Positions 8,419-18,569 are shown, counted from the first letter of the stretch. The stretch is DNA of 64,000 bases from Bradyrhizobium cajani (GCF_009759665.1 NZ_WQNE01000032.1:1-64000); one strand, 5' to 3'. Notes: a model not told the origin generated them from the letters alone. A program made the numbers and translations.

Positions 8419-9915
8419 TCAGTGCGTCTCCTCGCCGCTTTTCCCGCCATGGCCGGGAACCCCCGCTTCGTCGAGTTTGCGGTAGAGCGTGGACCGGCCG
8501 ATTTTGAGGCGGCGGGCCACCTCCGACATCTGGCCGCGATAATGCGAGATCGCGAATCGGATGATCTCGTTCTCCATGTCCTCGAGCGAGCGGACATCAC
8601 CGGTCGCGGTCAGCATGGGGAGGGTTCCCGCAGCTGGGAGTGGCGCGATCGGTATTTCATTACCCGACACCACGGAGGGCGCTGCAATCGGCTCGAGCAT
8701 CAGTGGCGCAGTCGGAATCTCCGCTTCCGGATGGGGCTGCGAGGCGAGCAGGGGGAAATCGCCAAGTCCGAGCTGGTCGCCGTCGCTCATCACCACCGCG
8801 CGGTAGACCGCGTTTTCGAGCTGGCGGATGTTGCCGGGCCAGTCGAGCTGGGCGAGGTGCGCCACCGCGTCACCGCTGATGCCGGTAATGGAGCGATTCT
8901 CCTCGGCGGCAAAGCGCGCCAGGAAATGCCGGAGCAGATGCGGAATGTCCTCGCGCCGGGCCCGCAGCGAAGGGATCGTCAGCGGCAGCACGTGCAGGCG
9001 ATAGAACAGATCTTCCCGGAAGTGACCCTGCTTCACCCGCTCCAGCAGCTTGCGGTTGGTCGCGGAGATGATGCGCACGTCGACCTTCACGGGCTTGCGG
9101 CCGCCTACCGCCTCGACGGCGCCTTCCTGGAGCGCGCGCAGCAGCTTGACCTGCGCGGTCAGCGGCAGCTCGCTGACCTCGTCCAGGAACAGCGTGCCGC
9201 CATGGGCCTCGACGAACTTGCCCATGTGCCGCTCGGTGGCACCGGTGAAGGCGCCCTTCTCGTGACCGAACAGGATGGACTCGACGAGGTTGTCGGGGAT
9301 CGCGCCGCAATTGACCGCAACAAAGGGTTTGGCCTTGCGCTCGCCGCTGCCATGGATGGCGCGCGCGAACATCTCCTTGCCGACGCCGGACTCGCCCTCG
9401 ATCAGCACGGGAATCGAGGAGTTCGCCGCCTTCTGCGCGGCGCGCATCACGCCAGTCATCGCCTCGGCGCGGGTGATGATGTCGGAGAAGGTCAGCCGGC
9501 CTTCGCGGCTGTGACGGATGCGCTGCAGTTCGCCCTTGAGCGCAGAGGCGTTGAGCGCGTTGCGCAGCGAGACCTGAAGTCGCTCCACACCGACCGGCTT
9601 GACGACGAAATCGGCCGCGCCCGCGCGCATCGCGGAAATGACGTTGTCGATGCCGCCATGGGCGGTCTGCACGATGACGGGGACGCTGAGGCCGGCTTCG
9701 CGGATCTTTGCCAGGACGCCCATGCCATCGAGGCCGGGCATCACGAGATCGAGGATGACGGCGTCGATCGCCGGGGCGTCGGGACCGGTGAGGGCAGCGA
9801 TCGCAGCGTCGCCGGAATCCACGACGATCGTTTCATAGCCGCATTTCTGCACCATGTTCTCGACCAGCCGGCGGGCTACTGCGTCGTCGTCGGCGATCAA
9901 AATACTGGCAGCCAT
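8419..9915 (-). CDS. sigma-54-dependent response regulator (receiver-AAA+-Fis HTH)
   Basis: A 498-residue NtrC-family activator. The receiver has an acidic pocket (ADDD) and phosphoacceptor Asp56 (VILDLVMPGLDG). The AAA+ domain shows Walker A GESGVGKE and the GAFTGA loop that contacts sigma-54. A Fis-type helix-turn-helix lies at the C-terminus (MSEVARRLKIGRSTLYRKL). It should drive sigma-54 promoters when phosphorylated. No sensor kinase is adjacent, so it is an orphan here and its partner and targets are unknown. The start is supported by GGGGAA upstream of ATG 9915. One possible sigma-54 promoter is at 2105-2121, but no link is shown. Confidence 0.93.
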   Translation of the reverse strand: MAASILIADDDAVARRLVENMVQKCGYETIVVDSGDAAIAALTGPDAPAIDAVILDLVMPGLDGMGVLAKIREAGLSVPVIVQTAHGGIDNVISAMRAGAADFVVKPVGVERLQVSLRNALNASALKGELQRIRHSREGRLTFSDIITRAEAMTGVMRAAQKAANSSIPVLIEGESGVGKEMFARAIHGSGERKAKPFVAVNCGAIPDNLVESILFGHEKGAFTGATERHMGKFVEAHGGTLFLDEVSELPLTAQVKLLRALQEGAVEAVGGRKPVKVDVRIISATNRKLLERVKQGHFREDLFYRLHVLPLTIPSLRARREDIPHLLRHFLARFAAEENRSITGISGDAVAHLAQLDWPGNIRQLENAVYRAVVMSDGDQLGLGDFPLLASQPHPEAEIPTAPLMLEPIAAPSVVSGNEIPIAPLPAAGTLPMLTATGDVRSLEDMENEIIRFAISHYRGQMSEVARRLKIGRSTLYRKLDEAGVPGHGGKSGEETH

Positions 9916-10042
9916 GGTGTTCCCCGCACGCTACTACTATCTGTCTCGAATCGGGGCACTCTGGCCGAAGCCGATTAACGCACTCTTAAACCTTGATGCC
10001 CCCGCCCGCCGTCGCGACCGTTGAACACAGGTTTCCCACACA

Positions 10043-11962
10043 ATGAATTCGCGCTCCAGGACTGCTCTCAAAACGTCTGCTCTCAAAACGTCTGCTCTCC
10101 GCAAGCCAGCCACCCAAAAGTCCGCCGCCAAGAAATCCGCCAAGGCAAAGCCCTCCAAACCTTCGCTCGCAAAGCCTGCGAGCAAGACCGGCAAGCTTCC
10201 GGAGTGGAACCTCGTCGATCTCTATTCCGCGATCGATGCACCGGAAGTGGCGCGGGATCTCGAAAAGATGGATGCCGATTGCGTCGCGTTCGAGACGGAC
10301 TACAGAGGCAAGCTCGCCACAGGGACAGCAAACGAAGATGGCGGAAAATGGCTCGCGGAGGCAGTGCGACGCTATGAGGCGATCGACGATCTCGCCGGCC
10401 GTCTCGGCTCCTACGCCGGTCTCGTGCATGCCGGCGACAGCGTTGATCCCAAGATTTCAAAGTTTTACGGCGACGTGTCCGAGCGCCTGACGGCAGCGTC
10501 CACCCATCTTCTGTTCTTCGCGCTCGAGCTCAATCGTATCGATGACGATATTTTGAACCGCGCGATGCAGGTCGCCGAGCTCGCGCATTATCGTCCCTGG
10601 ATCGAGGACCTGCGCAAGGAGAAGCCGTACCAGCTCGACGACAAGCTCGAGCAGCTTTTCCTGGAAAAGGCGCAGACCGGCTATTCCGCCTTCAACCGGC
10701 TGTTCGACCAGACCATCTCCAGCCTGCGCTTCAAGGTCGGCTCCAAGGAGCTGGCGATCGAGCCGACGCTCAATCTGTTGCAGGACCGCGACGGCTCAAA
10801 GCGCAAGAGCGCAGCCGAGGCGCTGGCGAAAACCTTCAAGGCCAATGAGCGCACCTTTGCGCTGATCACCAATACGCTCGCCAAGGACAAGGACATCTCC
10901 GACCGCTGGCGCGGGTTCAAGGATGTTGCGGATTCACGCCATCTGAACAACCGCGTCGAACGCGAGGTGGTGGATGCGCTGGTCGCCTCGGTGCGCGCGG
11001 CCTATCCCAAATTGTCGCATCGCTACTACGCGCTGAAGGCGAAGTGGTTCGGCAAGAAGCGACTGGCTTATTGGGACCGCAACGCGCCGCTGCCCTTTGC
11101 CGCAACCGACACCATCGCATGGCCCGATGCACGGAGCATGGTGCTGACGGCCTATCGCGGCTTCTCGCCAAAGATGGCCGATATCGCCGAGCGCTTCTTC
11201 ACCGACCGCTGGATCGACGCACCGGTGCGTCCGGGCAAGGCGCCGGGCGCGTTCTCGCATCCGACCACGCCCTCGGCGCATCCTTACGTGCTGATGAACT
11301 ACCAGGGCAAGCCGCGCGACGTCATGACGCTCGCCCATGAGCTCGGCCATGGCGTGCACCAGGTGCTGGCGGCCAAGAACGGCGCGCTGATGGCGCCGAC
11401 GCCGCTGACGCTGGCGGAGACCGCGAGCGTGTTCGGCGAGATGCTGACCTTCCGGCGGTTGCTGGCGCAGACCAAGAGCGCAAAGCAGCGGCAGGCGCTG
11501 CTCGCCGGCAAGGTCGAGGACATGATCAACACCGTGGTCCGGCAGATCGCGTTCTACTCGTTCGAGCGCGCGGTCCACACCGAGCGCAAGAACGGCGAAC
11601 TCACCGCGACGCGGCTCGGCGAGATCTGGCTGTCGGTGCAGGGCGAGAGCCTGGGGCCCGCGATCGAGATCAAGGCGGGCTACGAGAGCTACTGGATGTA
11701 CATCCCGCACTTCATCCACTCGCCGTTCTACGTCTACGCCTATGCCTTCGGCGATTGTCTGGTGAACTCGCTCTATGCCGTCTACGAGAATGCGGCCGAG
11801 GGCTTTGCCGAACGCTATCTCGACATGCTCGCCGCCGGCGGCACCAAGCACTATTCCGAGCTGCTGCGGCCGTTCGGACTGGACGCCAAGGACCCGAAGT
11901 TCTGGGACGGCGGGCTCAGCGTCATCGCCGGGATGATCGACGAGCTCGAGGCGATGGGCTGA
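10043..11962 (+). CDS. pepF: M3 family oligoendopeptidase (PepF-like)
   Basis: A 639-residue cytoplasmic zinc metallopeptidase. The catalytic HELGH motif is intact (His432, Glu433, His436), and the order of an N-terminal helical domain, middle domain and M3 catalytic domain matches oligoendopeptidase F. It would degrade short peptides. The first 40-50 residues are Lys/Ala/Ser-rich with a repeated ALKTSAL unit, reminiscent of a disordered tail and not part of the fold. A shorter start cannot be excluded, though none is obviously better. Confidence 0.92.
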   Translation: MNSRSRTALKTSALKTSALRKPATQKSAAKKSAKAKPSKPSLAKPASKTGKLPEWNLVDLYSAIDAPEVARDLEKMDADCVAFETDYRGKLATGTANEDGGKWLAEAVRRYEAIDDLAGRLGSYAGLVHAGDSVDPKISKFYGDVSERLTAASTHLLFFALELNRIDDDILNRAMQVAELAHYRPWIEDLRKEKPYQLDDKLEQLFLEKAQTGYSAFNRLFDQTISSLRFKVGSKELAIEPTLNLLQDRDGSKRKSAAEALAKTFKANERTFALITNTLAKDKDISDRWRGFKDVADSRHLNNRVEREVVDALVASVRAAYPKLSHRYYALKAKWFGKKRLAYWDRNAPLPFAATDTIAWPDARSMVLTAYRGFSPKMADIAERFFTDRWIDAPVRPGKAPGAFSHPTTPSAHPYVLMNYQGKPRDVMTLAHELGHGVHQVLAAKNGALMAPTPLTLAETASVFGEMLTFRRLLAQTKSAKQRQALLAGKVEDMINTVVRQIAFYSFERAVHTERKNGELTATRLGEIWLSVQGESLGPAIEIKAGYESYWMYIPHFIHSPFYVYAYAFGDCLVNSLYAVYENAAEGFAERYLDMLAAGGTKHYSELLRPFGLDAKDPKFWDGGLSVIAGMIDELEAMG

Positions 11963-12263
11963 GGCACCGCGTGCTTCAGCCCGACTGGCTTGCGCCGCGG
12001 CCGAGACTGTTCGGCTCAGCCGCAGGTTGATTCACGTCGACGAAGCCGAGCATCGCGCCGAAACGGTCCGTCGCCGGGGTGTCGAAGCCGACCGCGCCCT
12101 TGTTCCAGCCGGCGCATTTCCCCGCGACGTTCGAGACCGGGCTCGAGATCCTGCTCGCGGGCATTGAACGTTCGGCCCAGCGGCGAGACTAACCCTGTAG
12201 ATACTCGATATATATTGTTCAACTCTCGATTGTCGATTGACCTTTGCCGTTCGGGAGGCCCGC
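11963..12263. other. intergenic region between pepF and the patatin gene
   Basis: About 300 bases. A 62-codon reverse frame (11976-12164) is open, but its product matches nothing I know and it has no convincing ribosome-binding site. It could be a remnant. The AT-rich stretch at about 12195-12235 is a plausible promoter region for the downstream gene. Nothing else was recognised. Confidence 0.4.
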
Positions 12264-15224
12264 ATGCCCGATCAGGGACAGGTTCCGCCACCTGGCGCGC
12301 GGAACGCCGCAGCCTTCGACGAGGAAACGCCCTGGTGCGAGAAGCATCAGCAGATCGTCCGCGACGAGATTGCGGCGATCAACACGCGCCGCGGGAAGAC
12401 GCGGCAACTCGATCCCGAGAGCATGGAAGCCTGCCAGATGCTCGACGTCGTCGGGCTCGCCCTCTCCGGTGGCGGCATCCGTTCCTCGGCCACGTGTCTC
12501 GGCGTGCTCCAGGCGCTGAACCACCATGATCTGATCGGACGGATCGATTACCTCTCCACCGTATCGGGCGGCGGCTACATCGGCGCTTCGCTCAGCACGA
12601 CCATGACCGTGACGGGGCGCTTCGTGTTCGGCCAGCGCCCGGCGGGGGGAACTCCGACCGCCAACGAGATCAGCGATACGCCGTCGGTCGGACATATCAG
12701 GAATTATTCCAACTACCTGATCCCGGCCGGCTTCCGCGATGTCCTGACCGGGATTGCGATCGTGGCGCGCGGCCTGATCGCCAATATCGGATTGACGCTG
12801 CCGGTCGTGCTGCTGCTCGCGGCCGTCACCATCTGGTCGACGCCGCTGAGGAGCTGCCTGACCGTCGCAAATATCTTCGGTGTCGACCTTACCGACGGCG
12901 CCTTGCCGCAGTGTGAACTGCACCATTTCGGCTGGATCGCGGACCGCTACGGCTTCACGGCCATCGGTGCGATCGTCGCGCTGGTGCTGCTTGCCTGCGG
13001 CGGCTTTGCCTATTGGATCTCCCGCGCGGAGCGGGGGATCGGCCCGACCATCTTCCTCACCTATGCCGCGGGCATCGCGTTCCTGCTCGGCATCGCGTGT
13101 GACTTCGCGCGTGTCCTTCAGATCACGCATTTCGCGCTGACGCTGGCAACCGCGATTATCGGTGTCGGCCTGTTCTTCGGCTGGGCGCTCAAGCAGTCAC
13201 TCGCGAGCCCCGAAAAACGCCAGGAGTTTCGCTCGCACTGGCCGACCGCCGGCGCGACCTTCCTGATGCTGCTTGCCGCGATCGCGTTCTTCGAGTTTCA
13301 GCCGTTCATGCTGTCGCAGATGTTCGATGTCGTCGACAGCAGCGCGATCGGCGGGCCGGTCGGCAGCATCGCGGTCACCTGGATCAAGTCGCTCGCCGCG
13401 ATTGCCGCGCCGATCGGCGTATTCGTGACTGCGTTCAGGCAGCAATTCGCCGAGCTCCTGAAGGGCAACAGCGTATCCTCGCAATGGGGCTCGACGGTGC
13501 TCGCGATCGTCGCCAAGGTCGCGTTGTGGATTGCCGGGTTGGCCCTGCCGCTGATTATCTGGGTTGCCTATCTCTATCTGTCCTACTGGGGCATCGCCAA
13601 CGATCCGATCGAAAGATGCCAGGCGCCTCTGACCGTCCTTGCGCAGAGGGACTGCCTCGCCGCCACCAGATCGACTGTGCCCGCATCGGGCAACCTGTCG
13701 GGCAAGGTCCAGTTCGATGCCGCCGCCGGCACCTTCTCGGCCGAGATCGCGCCAACGGCCGCCACAACGACCGCGACGATGGACTGGTTGACGCCGATAT
13801 CTCACGTTCCGGCCTGGCTCAGATTCGCCGCCAGCAACGTCGCAAGACAGTTCCATTGGTCGGATGCAGGCTCCGGATACGCGCACAGCCTGCCCGTGGT
13901 GATCCTGTATACGCTCGTCGGCATGCTGCTGTTTGCGATCTCCTGGTCGTTGACGCCGAACGCGAACTCGCTTCACCGGCTGTACCGCGATCGGCTGAGC
14001 AAGGCTTTCCTGTTCGATCCCGGCCGTTCCGCAGACGGCAATATCGCGCGCGCCGAGGCAAGCCTGGACCAGGGACGCGATTTCAAGCCGCTCGATCGCA
14101 TGAAGTTGAGCGAGCTCTACGCGGTCGCGAATGACGACGCCATGCGGCCTGCCGCGCCGAGACTGATGGCGCCCTATCATCTCATCAACACGGCGCTCAA
14201 CATCCAGGGGTCGGACTTCGCCAACAGGCGCGGTCGCAATGCCGACTTCTTCGTCTTCTCCCCGCTCTATGTCGGCAGCGAGGCGACGCGCTACGCCAAG
14301 ACCCCGGCGGTCGAGCGCCTGGAGCAGACCCTCGACCTCGCCACCGCCATGGCGATCTCCGGCGCGGCGGCGTCGTCGAACATGGGCTCGAACTCGATCA
14401 AGGCGCTGACGCCGACGCTCGCGCTGCTGAACGTGCGGCTCGGCTACTGGCTGAGCAACCCGCGCTATGTCGAGTCCACCGTCCGGCCGCAGCGCCGCTC
14501 CACGCCGCTGTTCCTGTGGTCGGAAATCTCCGGCCGTCTCTACGAGAACAGCGACGGCGTCTATCTCACCGATGGCGGCCACATCGAAAATCTCGGCGTC
14601 TACGAGCTGTTGCGCCGGCGCTGCAAGGTGATCATCGCGGTCGACGCGGAAGCCGACGCGCAGATGAATTTCTCCTCGCTGATGAAACTCCAGCGCTATG
14701 CCCGCATCGACCTCGGCGTCCGGATCGATCTGCCCTGGACCCCGATCCGCGACCGCACGCGCGCCATCATGGCCGAGAATGCCGACGGGAAGGCCGCACC
14801 GTCAGCCCCCGAAAATCCGGTCGAGGCCCACAAGGACCACGTTCATGTGGCGATCGGCATCATCGACTATGGCGGCGATGACAGGGGCTATCTCGTCTAT
14901 ATCAAGTCCTCGCTCTCCAGCGACGAGAACGACTACATCCGCGACTATGCGCGGCGTAACGATACATTCCCCCACGAGACCACCGGCGATCAGTTCTTCT
15001 CGGAGGAGCAGTTCGAGGTCTACCGCGCCCTCGGGTTTCACATGACCCATGGCTTCCTGGCCGGCGACCATCCCGCGGTGGTCGGTCCCGGCACGGCACC
15101 GCGCACGGCCCGGTTCACCGAGGCCGGCGAGGAGGCGATCGACGCGGTCCGCGGGGCGCTCGGCCTTGCGGTGCCGCGGCGGCGGACCGCGAGCGTCACT
15201 GCCACGATGATCGATCAGGGCTGA
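12264..15224 (+). CDS. patatin-like phospholipase with internal membrane domain
   Basis: A 986-residue protein. The N-terminal half has the patatin oxyanion motif SGGGIRSS and the nucleophile Ser101 in STVSGGG. The catalytic Asp770 is in the DGGHIENLG motif near the C-terminus. Between these two halves lie about eight hydrophobic segments (residues about 155-560), so the hydrolase appears split around a membrane domain. It probably hydrolyses acyl-lipids at the inner membrane; the substrate is unknown. ATG 12264 is chosen because GGGAGG lies 5 bases upstream. TTG 12237 is in frame but unsupported. It is a single gene. Confidence 0.85.
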   Translation: MPDQGQVPPPGARNAAAFDEETPWCEKHQQIVRDEIAAINTRRGKTRQLDPESMEACQMLDVVGLALSGGGIRSSATCLGVLQALNHHDLIGRIDYLSTVSGGGYIGASLSTTMTVTGRFVFGQRPAGGTPTANEISDTPSVGHIRNYSNYLIPAGFRDVLTGIAIVARGLIANIGLTLPVVLLLAAVTIWSTPLRSCLTVANIFGVDLTDGALPQCELHHFGWIADRYGFTAIGAIVALVLLACGGFAYWISRAERGIGPTIFLTYAAGIAFLLGIACDFARVLQITHFALTLATAIIGVGLFFGWALKQSLASPEKRQEFRSHWPTAGATFLMLLAAIAFFEFQPFMLSQMFDVVDSSAIGGPVGSIAVTWIKSLAAIAAPIGVFVTAFRQQFAELLKGNSVSSQWGSTVLAIVAKVALWIAGLALPLIIWVAYLYLSYWGIANDPIERCQAPLTVLAQRDCLAATRSTVPASGNLSGKVQFDAAAGTFSAEIAPTAATTTATMDWLTPISHVPAWLRFAASNVARQFHWSDAGSGYAHSLPVVILYTLVGMLLFAISWSLTPNANSLHRLYRDRLSKAFLFDPGRSADGNIARAEASLDQGRDFKPLDRMKLSELYAVANDDAMRPAAPRLMAPYHLINTALNIQGSDFANRRGRNADFFVFSPLYVGSEATRYAKTPAVERLEQTLDLATAMAISGAAASSNMGSNSIKALTPTLALLNVRLGYWLSNPRYVESTVRPQRRSTPLFLWSEISGRLYENSDGVYLTDGGHIENLGVYELLRRRCKVIIAVDAEADAQMNFSSLMKLQRYARIDLGVRIDLPWTPIRDRTRAIMAENADGKAAPSAPENPVEAHKDHVHVAIGIIDYGGDDRGYLVYIKSSLSSDENDYIRDYARRNDTFPHETTGDQFFSEEQFEVYRALGFHMTHGFLAGDHPAVVGPGTAPRTARFTEAGEEAIDAVRGALGLAVPRRRTASVTATMIDQG

Positions 15225-15364
15225 GCTGCGCGAGCGGCGGTATCCCGGCAATCGGAATTCCAAATCGGCCGATTTGCGGGAAAACCCAGCATCCGTGCCG
15301 TTGCCCTGCCCGAAGGTTTGCGGTATCCCAGCCCAAGAATTCGACTTTCGACTGGGGACATTAC

Positions 15365-15517
15365 ATGGCTGACCATAGCGAAGTGGCGTACACCACCGCC
15401 GACGGCAACGACTACGTTGCCCACGAGCAGACCTATGAGGGCTTCATCAAGCTGGTGAAGTACGGCACGGCCTCGGTCGCGCTCATCGTGATCCTGATGG
15501 CGATCTTCCTGACCTGA
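15365..15517 (+). CDS. aa3-type cytochrome c oxidase subunit IV
   Basis: A 50-residue protein. The hydrophilic N-terminus (MADHSEVAYTTADGNDYVAHEQTYEGF) is followed by a single membrane span (GTASVALIVILMAIFLT) at the very end. This is the bacterial aa3 oxidase subunit IV family (COX4_pro_2), a small accessory subunit of the respiratory oxidase that is not needed for catalysis in model species. Alphaproteobacteria often encode it away from the main cox genes, as here. GGGGAC precedes the ATG. It sits just upstream of the transhydrogenase genes, also membrane bioenergetics. Confidence 0.9.
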   Translation: MADHSEVAYTTADGNDYVAHEQTYEGFIKLVKYGTASVALIVILMAIFLT

Positions 15518-15654
15518 TCTATCGGCAGCTGCACGCGTCAGCGGCAGCGGCTGCCCACAAAATTTGCATCCAAGCCGGTCCCAAAACCGGTATCGAACGC
15601 TGCGGGAGTAACGCTTAGTTTGCGCGCGCGCTGTCCCGCGCCGCCGGAGGACCT

Positions 15655-16782
15655 ATGAAGATCGCCGTTGCCAAGGAAATCGATCCGTTCGAGCCGCGGG
15701 TCGCCGCTTCGCCTGATACGGTGAAGAAGTTCAAGGCGCTTGGCGCCGAGATTGTCGTCGAGCCGGGTGCCGGCATCAAGTCGGGTCTACCTGATTCCGA
15801 GTTCACGGCGGCCGGCGCGACCGTCAGCGCGGATGCGCTGAAGGATGCCGACATCATCATCAAGGTGAAGCGCCCCGAGGCGTCGGAACTCGGGCAGTAC
15901 AAGCGCGGCGCGCTCGTCATCGCCATCATGGATCCCTATGGCAACGAGGCCGCGCTGAAGACGATGGCCGATGCCGGCGTCGCCGCCTTCGCGATGGAAT
16001 TGATGCCGCGCATCACCCGCGCGCAGGTGATGGACGTGCTGTCCTCGCAGGCGAACCTCGCCGGCTACCGCGCCGTGATCGAGGGTGCCGAAGCCTTCGG
16101 CCGGGCCTTCCCGATGATGATGACGGCGGCAGGCACGGTGCCCGCGGCCAAGGTGTTCGTGATGGGCGTCGGCGTCGCCGGCCTCCAGGCGATCGCGACC
16201 GCACGCCGTCTCGGCGCCGTGGTCACCGCGACCGACGTGCGCCCCGCGACGAAAGAGCAGGTGGAATCGCTCGGCGCGAAATTCCTCGCCGTCGAGGACG
16301 AGGAATTCAAGAACGCGCAGACCGCCGGCGGCTACGCCAAGGAAATGTCGAAAGAGTACCAGGCCAAGCAGGCCGCGCTCACCGCCGAGCACATCAAGAA
16401 GCAGGACATCGTGATCACGACGGCGCTGATTCCGGGCCGGCCGGCGCCGAAGCTGGTCAGTGCCGACATGGTCAAGTCGATGAAGCCGGGTTCCGTGCTG
16501 GTCGACCTCGCCGTCGAGCGCGGCGGCAACGTCGAGGGCGCCAAGGCCGGCGAGGTCGTCGACCTCGATGGCATCAAGATCGTCGGCTACACCAACGTCG
16601 CCGGCCGCGTCGCGGCCTCGGCTTCCAGCCTCTACGCGCGCAACCTGTTCTCCTTCATCGAGACCATGGTCGACAAGAAAGAGCAGAAGCTCGCCGTGAA
16701 CTGGGACGACGAGCTCGTCAAGGCCACGGCGCTGACCAGGGACGGCGCCGTGATCCACCCGAACTTCCAGCCGAAGGCTTAA
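15655..16782 (+). CDS. pntAA: proton-translocating NAD(P) transhydrogenase, subunit alpha part 1
   Basis: A 375-residue soluble NAD(H)-binding domain I of the transhydrogenase. The N-terminus (MKIAVAKEIDPFEPRVAASP) and the Rossmann motif GVGVAGLQAIATARRLGA are diagnostic. In alphaproteobacteria such as Rhodospirillum the alpha subunit is split in two, and the second part follows after 11 bases. The complex uses the proton gradient to reduce NADP+ with NADH, feeding biosynthesis and antioxidant systems. It is the first gene of the pntAA-pntAB-pntB operon. Confidence 0.96.
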   Translation: MKIAVAKEIDPFEPRVAASPDTVKKFKALGAEIVVEPGAGIKSGLPDSEFTAAGATVSADALKDADIIIKVKRPEASELGQYKRGALVIAIMDPYGNEAALKTMADAGVAAFAMELMPRITRAQVMDVLSSQANLAGYRAVIEGAEAFGRAFPMMMTAAGTVPAAKVFVMGVGVAGLQAIATARRLGAVVTATDVRPATKEQVESLGAKFLAVEDEEFKNAQTAGGYAKEMSKEYQAKQAALTAEHIKKQDIVITTALIPGRPAPKLVSADMVKSMKPGSVLVDLAVERGGNVEGAKAGEVVDLDGIKIVGYTNVAGRVAASASSLYARNLFSFIETMVDKKEQKLAVNWDDELVKATALTRDGAVIHPNFQPKA

Positions 16783-16793
16783 GGAGATCCGCC

Positions 16794-17111
16794 ATGGAGC
16801 ATGCTGCACAGGTCGTCGACCCCTTCATCTTCCGGCTGTCGATCTTCGTCCTCGCCGTCTTCGTCGGCTATTTCGTGGTGTGGTCGGTGACGCCCGCGCT
16901 GCACACGCCGCTGATGAGCGTCACCAACGCGATCTCCTCGGTGATCGTGGTCGGCGCGCTGCTCGCCGGCGGCGTCGCGAATGTCTCGAGCGGCTCGGGC
17001 TGGGCACGCGCCTTCGGCTTCGTCGCGCTGATCTTCGCCTGCGTGAACATTTTTGGCGGCTTCCTTGTCACCCAGCGCATGCTGGCGATGTACAAGAAGA
17101 AGTCGAAGTAA
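16794..17111 (+). CDS. pntAB: transhydrogenase subunit alpha part 2 (membrane)
   Basis: 105 residues with about three or four membrane spans, matching the membrane part of the split alpha subunit. The segment VTPALHTPLMSVTNAISSVIVVGAL is characteristic of the family. AAGGAGA precedes the ATG. It forms the proton channel together with the membrane part of PntB, which starts 39 bases downstream. Confidence 0.95.
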   Translation: MEHAAQVVDPFIFRLSIFVLAVFVGYFVVWSVTPALHTPLMSVTNAISSVIVVGALLAGGVANVSSGSGWARAFGFVALIFACVNIFGGFLVTQRMLAMYKKKSK

Positions 17112-17150
17112 GCGGCCACCTCGGGCTGAAGGGATCAATGGGGACCTGAG

Positions 17151-18548
17151 ATGAGCGCCAACCTCTCTGCATTTCTGTATCTCGTGGCGGGAGTGCTGTT
17201 CATCCTGTCGCTGCGCGGGTTGTCGAGCCCGGCTTCGTCGCGCCAGGGCAATCTGTTCGGCATGATCGGCATGGCGATCGCCGTCGCCACGACGCTTGCC
17301 AACCATCCGCCGGCGGACGGTCTCGCCTGGGTGCTCGTCATCGTCGGCATCGCGATCGGTGCCGCGATCGGCGCGGTGATCGCCCGCCGCGTGCCGATGA
17401 CCTCGATGCCGGAACTGGTCGCCGCCTTCCACTCGCTGGTCGGCATGGCCGCGGTGCTGGTCGCCGCCGGCGCGTTCTACGCGCCTGAAGCCTTCGACAT
17501 CGGCACCCCCGGCAACATCCATCCGCAGAGCCTGGTCGAGATGTCGCTCGGCGTCGCCATCGGCGCGCTGACCTTCACCGGCTCGGTGATCGCGTTCCTG
17601 AAGCTGTCCGCGCGCATGAGCGGCGCGCCGATCATCCTGCCGTTCCGCCACGGCATCAACATCGCGCTCGCATTGGCGCTGGTGTTCTTCATCGTCCGCC
17701 TCGTGCTGACCGGCGGCGCGTTCGACTTCTGGATGATCGTCATCCTGGCGCTGGCGCTCGGCGTGCTCATGATCATCCCGATCGGCGGCGCCGACATGCC
17801 GGTCGTGATCTCGATGCTGAACTCCTATTCGGGCTGGGCCGCGGCCGGCATCGGCTTCACGCTCGGCAATTCCGCGCTGATCATCACCGGCGCGCTGGTC
17901 GGCTCCTCGGGCGCGATCCTGTCCTACATCATGTGCCACGCGATGAACCGGTCGTTCATCTCGGTCATCCTCGGCGGCTTCGGCGGCGAGACCGCGGCCG
18001 CCGGCGGCGGCACGGGCGAGCAGAAGCCGGCCAAGCTGGGCTCGGCCGACGATGCCGCCTTCATCATGAAGAACGCCTCCAAGGTCATCATCGTGCCCGG
18101 CTACGGCATGGCGGTGGCGCAGGCCCAGCACGCGCTGCGCGAGATGGCGGACATGCTGAAGAAGGAAGGCGTCGAGGTGAAATACGCCATTCACCCGGTC
18201 GCTGGCCGCATGCCCGGCCACATGAACGTGCTGCTCGCCGAAGCCAACGTGCCCTATGACGAGGTGTTCGAGCTCGAGGACATCAACTCCGAGTTCGCGC
18301 AGGCCGACATCGCCTTCGTGATCGGCGCCAACGACGTCACCAACCCGGCGGCGGAAGAGGACAAGTCCTCGCCGATCTACGGCATGCCCGTTCTCCAGGT
18401 CTGGAAGGCCGGCACCGTGATGTTCATCAAGCGCTCGCTCGCCTCCGGCTATGCCGGCATCGACAATCCGCTGTTCTATCGCGACAACACCATGATGCTG
18501 CTCGGCGACGCCAAGAAGGTCACCGAGAACATCGTCAAGGCGATGTAA
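17151..18548 (+). CDS. pntB: NAD(P) transhydrogenase subunit beta
   Basis: 465 residues. The N-terminal two-thirds is a multi-span membrane domain. The C-terminal third (from about 300) is the NADP(H)-binding domain III, with the signature VIIVPGYGMAVAQAQHALREM and GANDVTNPAAEEDKSSPIYGMPVL. The length is normal and all expected motifs are present. It completes the pnt operon and is followed by a small gene after 21 bases. Confidence 0.96.
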   Translation: MSANLSAFLYLVAGVLFILSLRGLSSPASSRQGNLFGMIGMAIAVATTLANHPPADGLAWVLVIVGIAIGAAIGAVIARRVPMTSMPELVAAFHSLVGMAAVLVAAGAFYAPEAFDIGTPGNIHPQSLVEMSLGVAIGALTFTGSVIAFLKLSARMSGAPIILPFRHGINIALALALVFFIVRLVLTGGAFDFWMIVILALALGVLMIIPIGGADMPVVISMLNSYSGWAAAGIGFTLGNSALIITGALVGSSGAILSYIMCHAMNRSFISVILGGFGGETAAAGGGTGEQKPAKLGSADDAAFIMKNASKVIIVPGYGMAVAQAQHALREMADMLKKEGVEVKYAIHPVAGRMPGHMNVLLAEANVPYDEVFELEDINSEFAQADIAFVIGANDVTNPAAEEDKSSPIYGMPVLQVWKAGTVMFIKRSLASGYAGIDNPLFYRDNTMMLLGDAKKVTENIVKAM

Positions 18549-18569
18549 AAGGCGAGAAGGAAGCGGACC

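Noticed and set aside
8164..9978. 604-codon forward frame
   Set aside because: Antisense to the sigma-54 regulator and into its upstream region. Not coding in character.
11976..12164. 62-codon reverse frame between pepF and the patatin gene
   Set aside because: No family, weak start; may be a relic but cannot be supported.
15262..15275. Palindrome AAATCGGCCGATTT after the patatin gene
   Set aside because: Only 14 bases, no loop or T-run, and no nearby start that it would control at a sensible distance. Likely chance.
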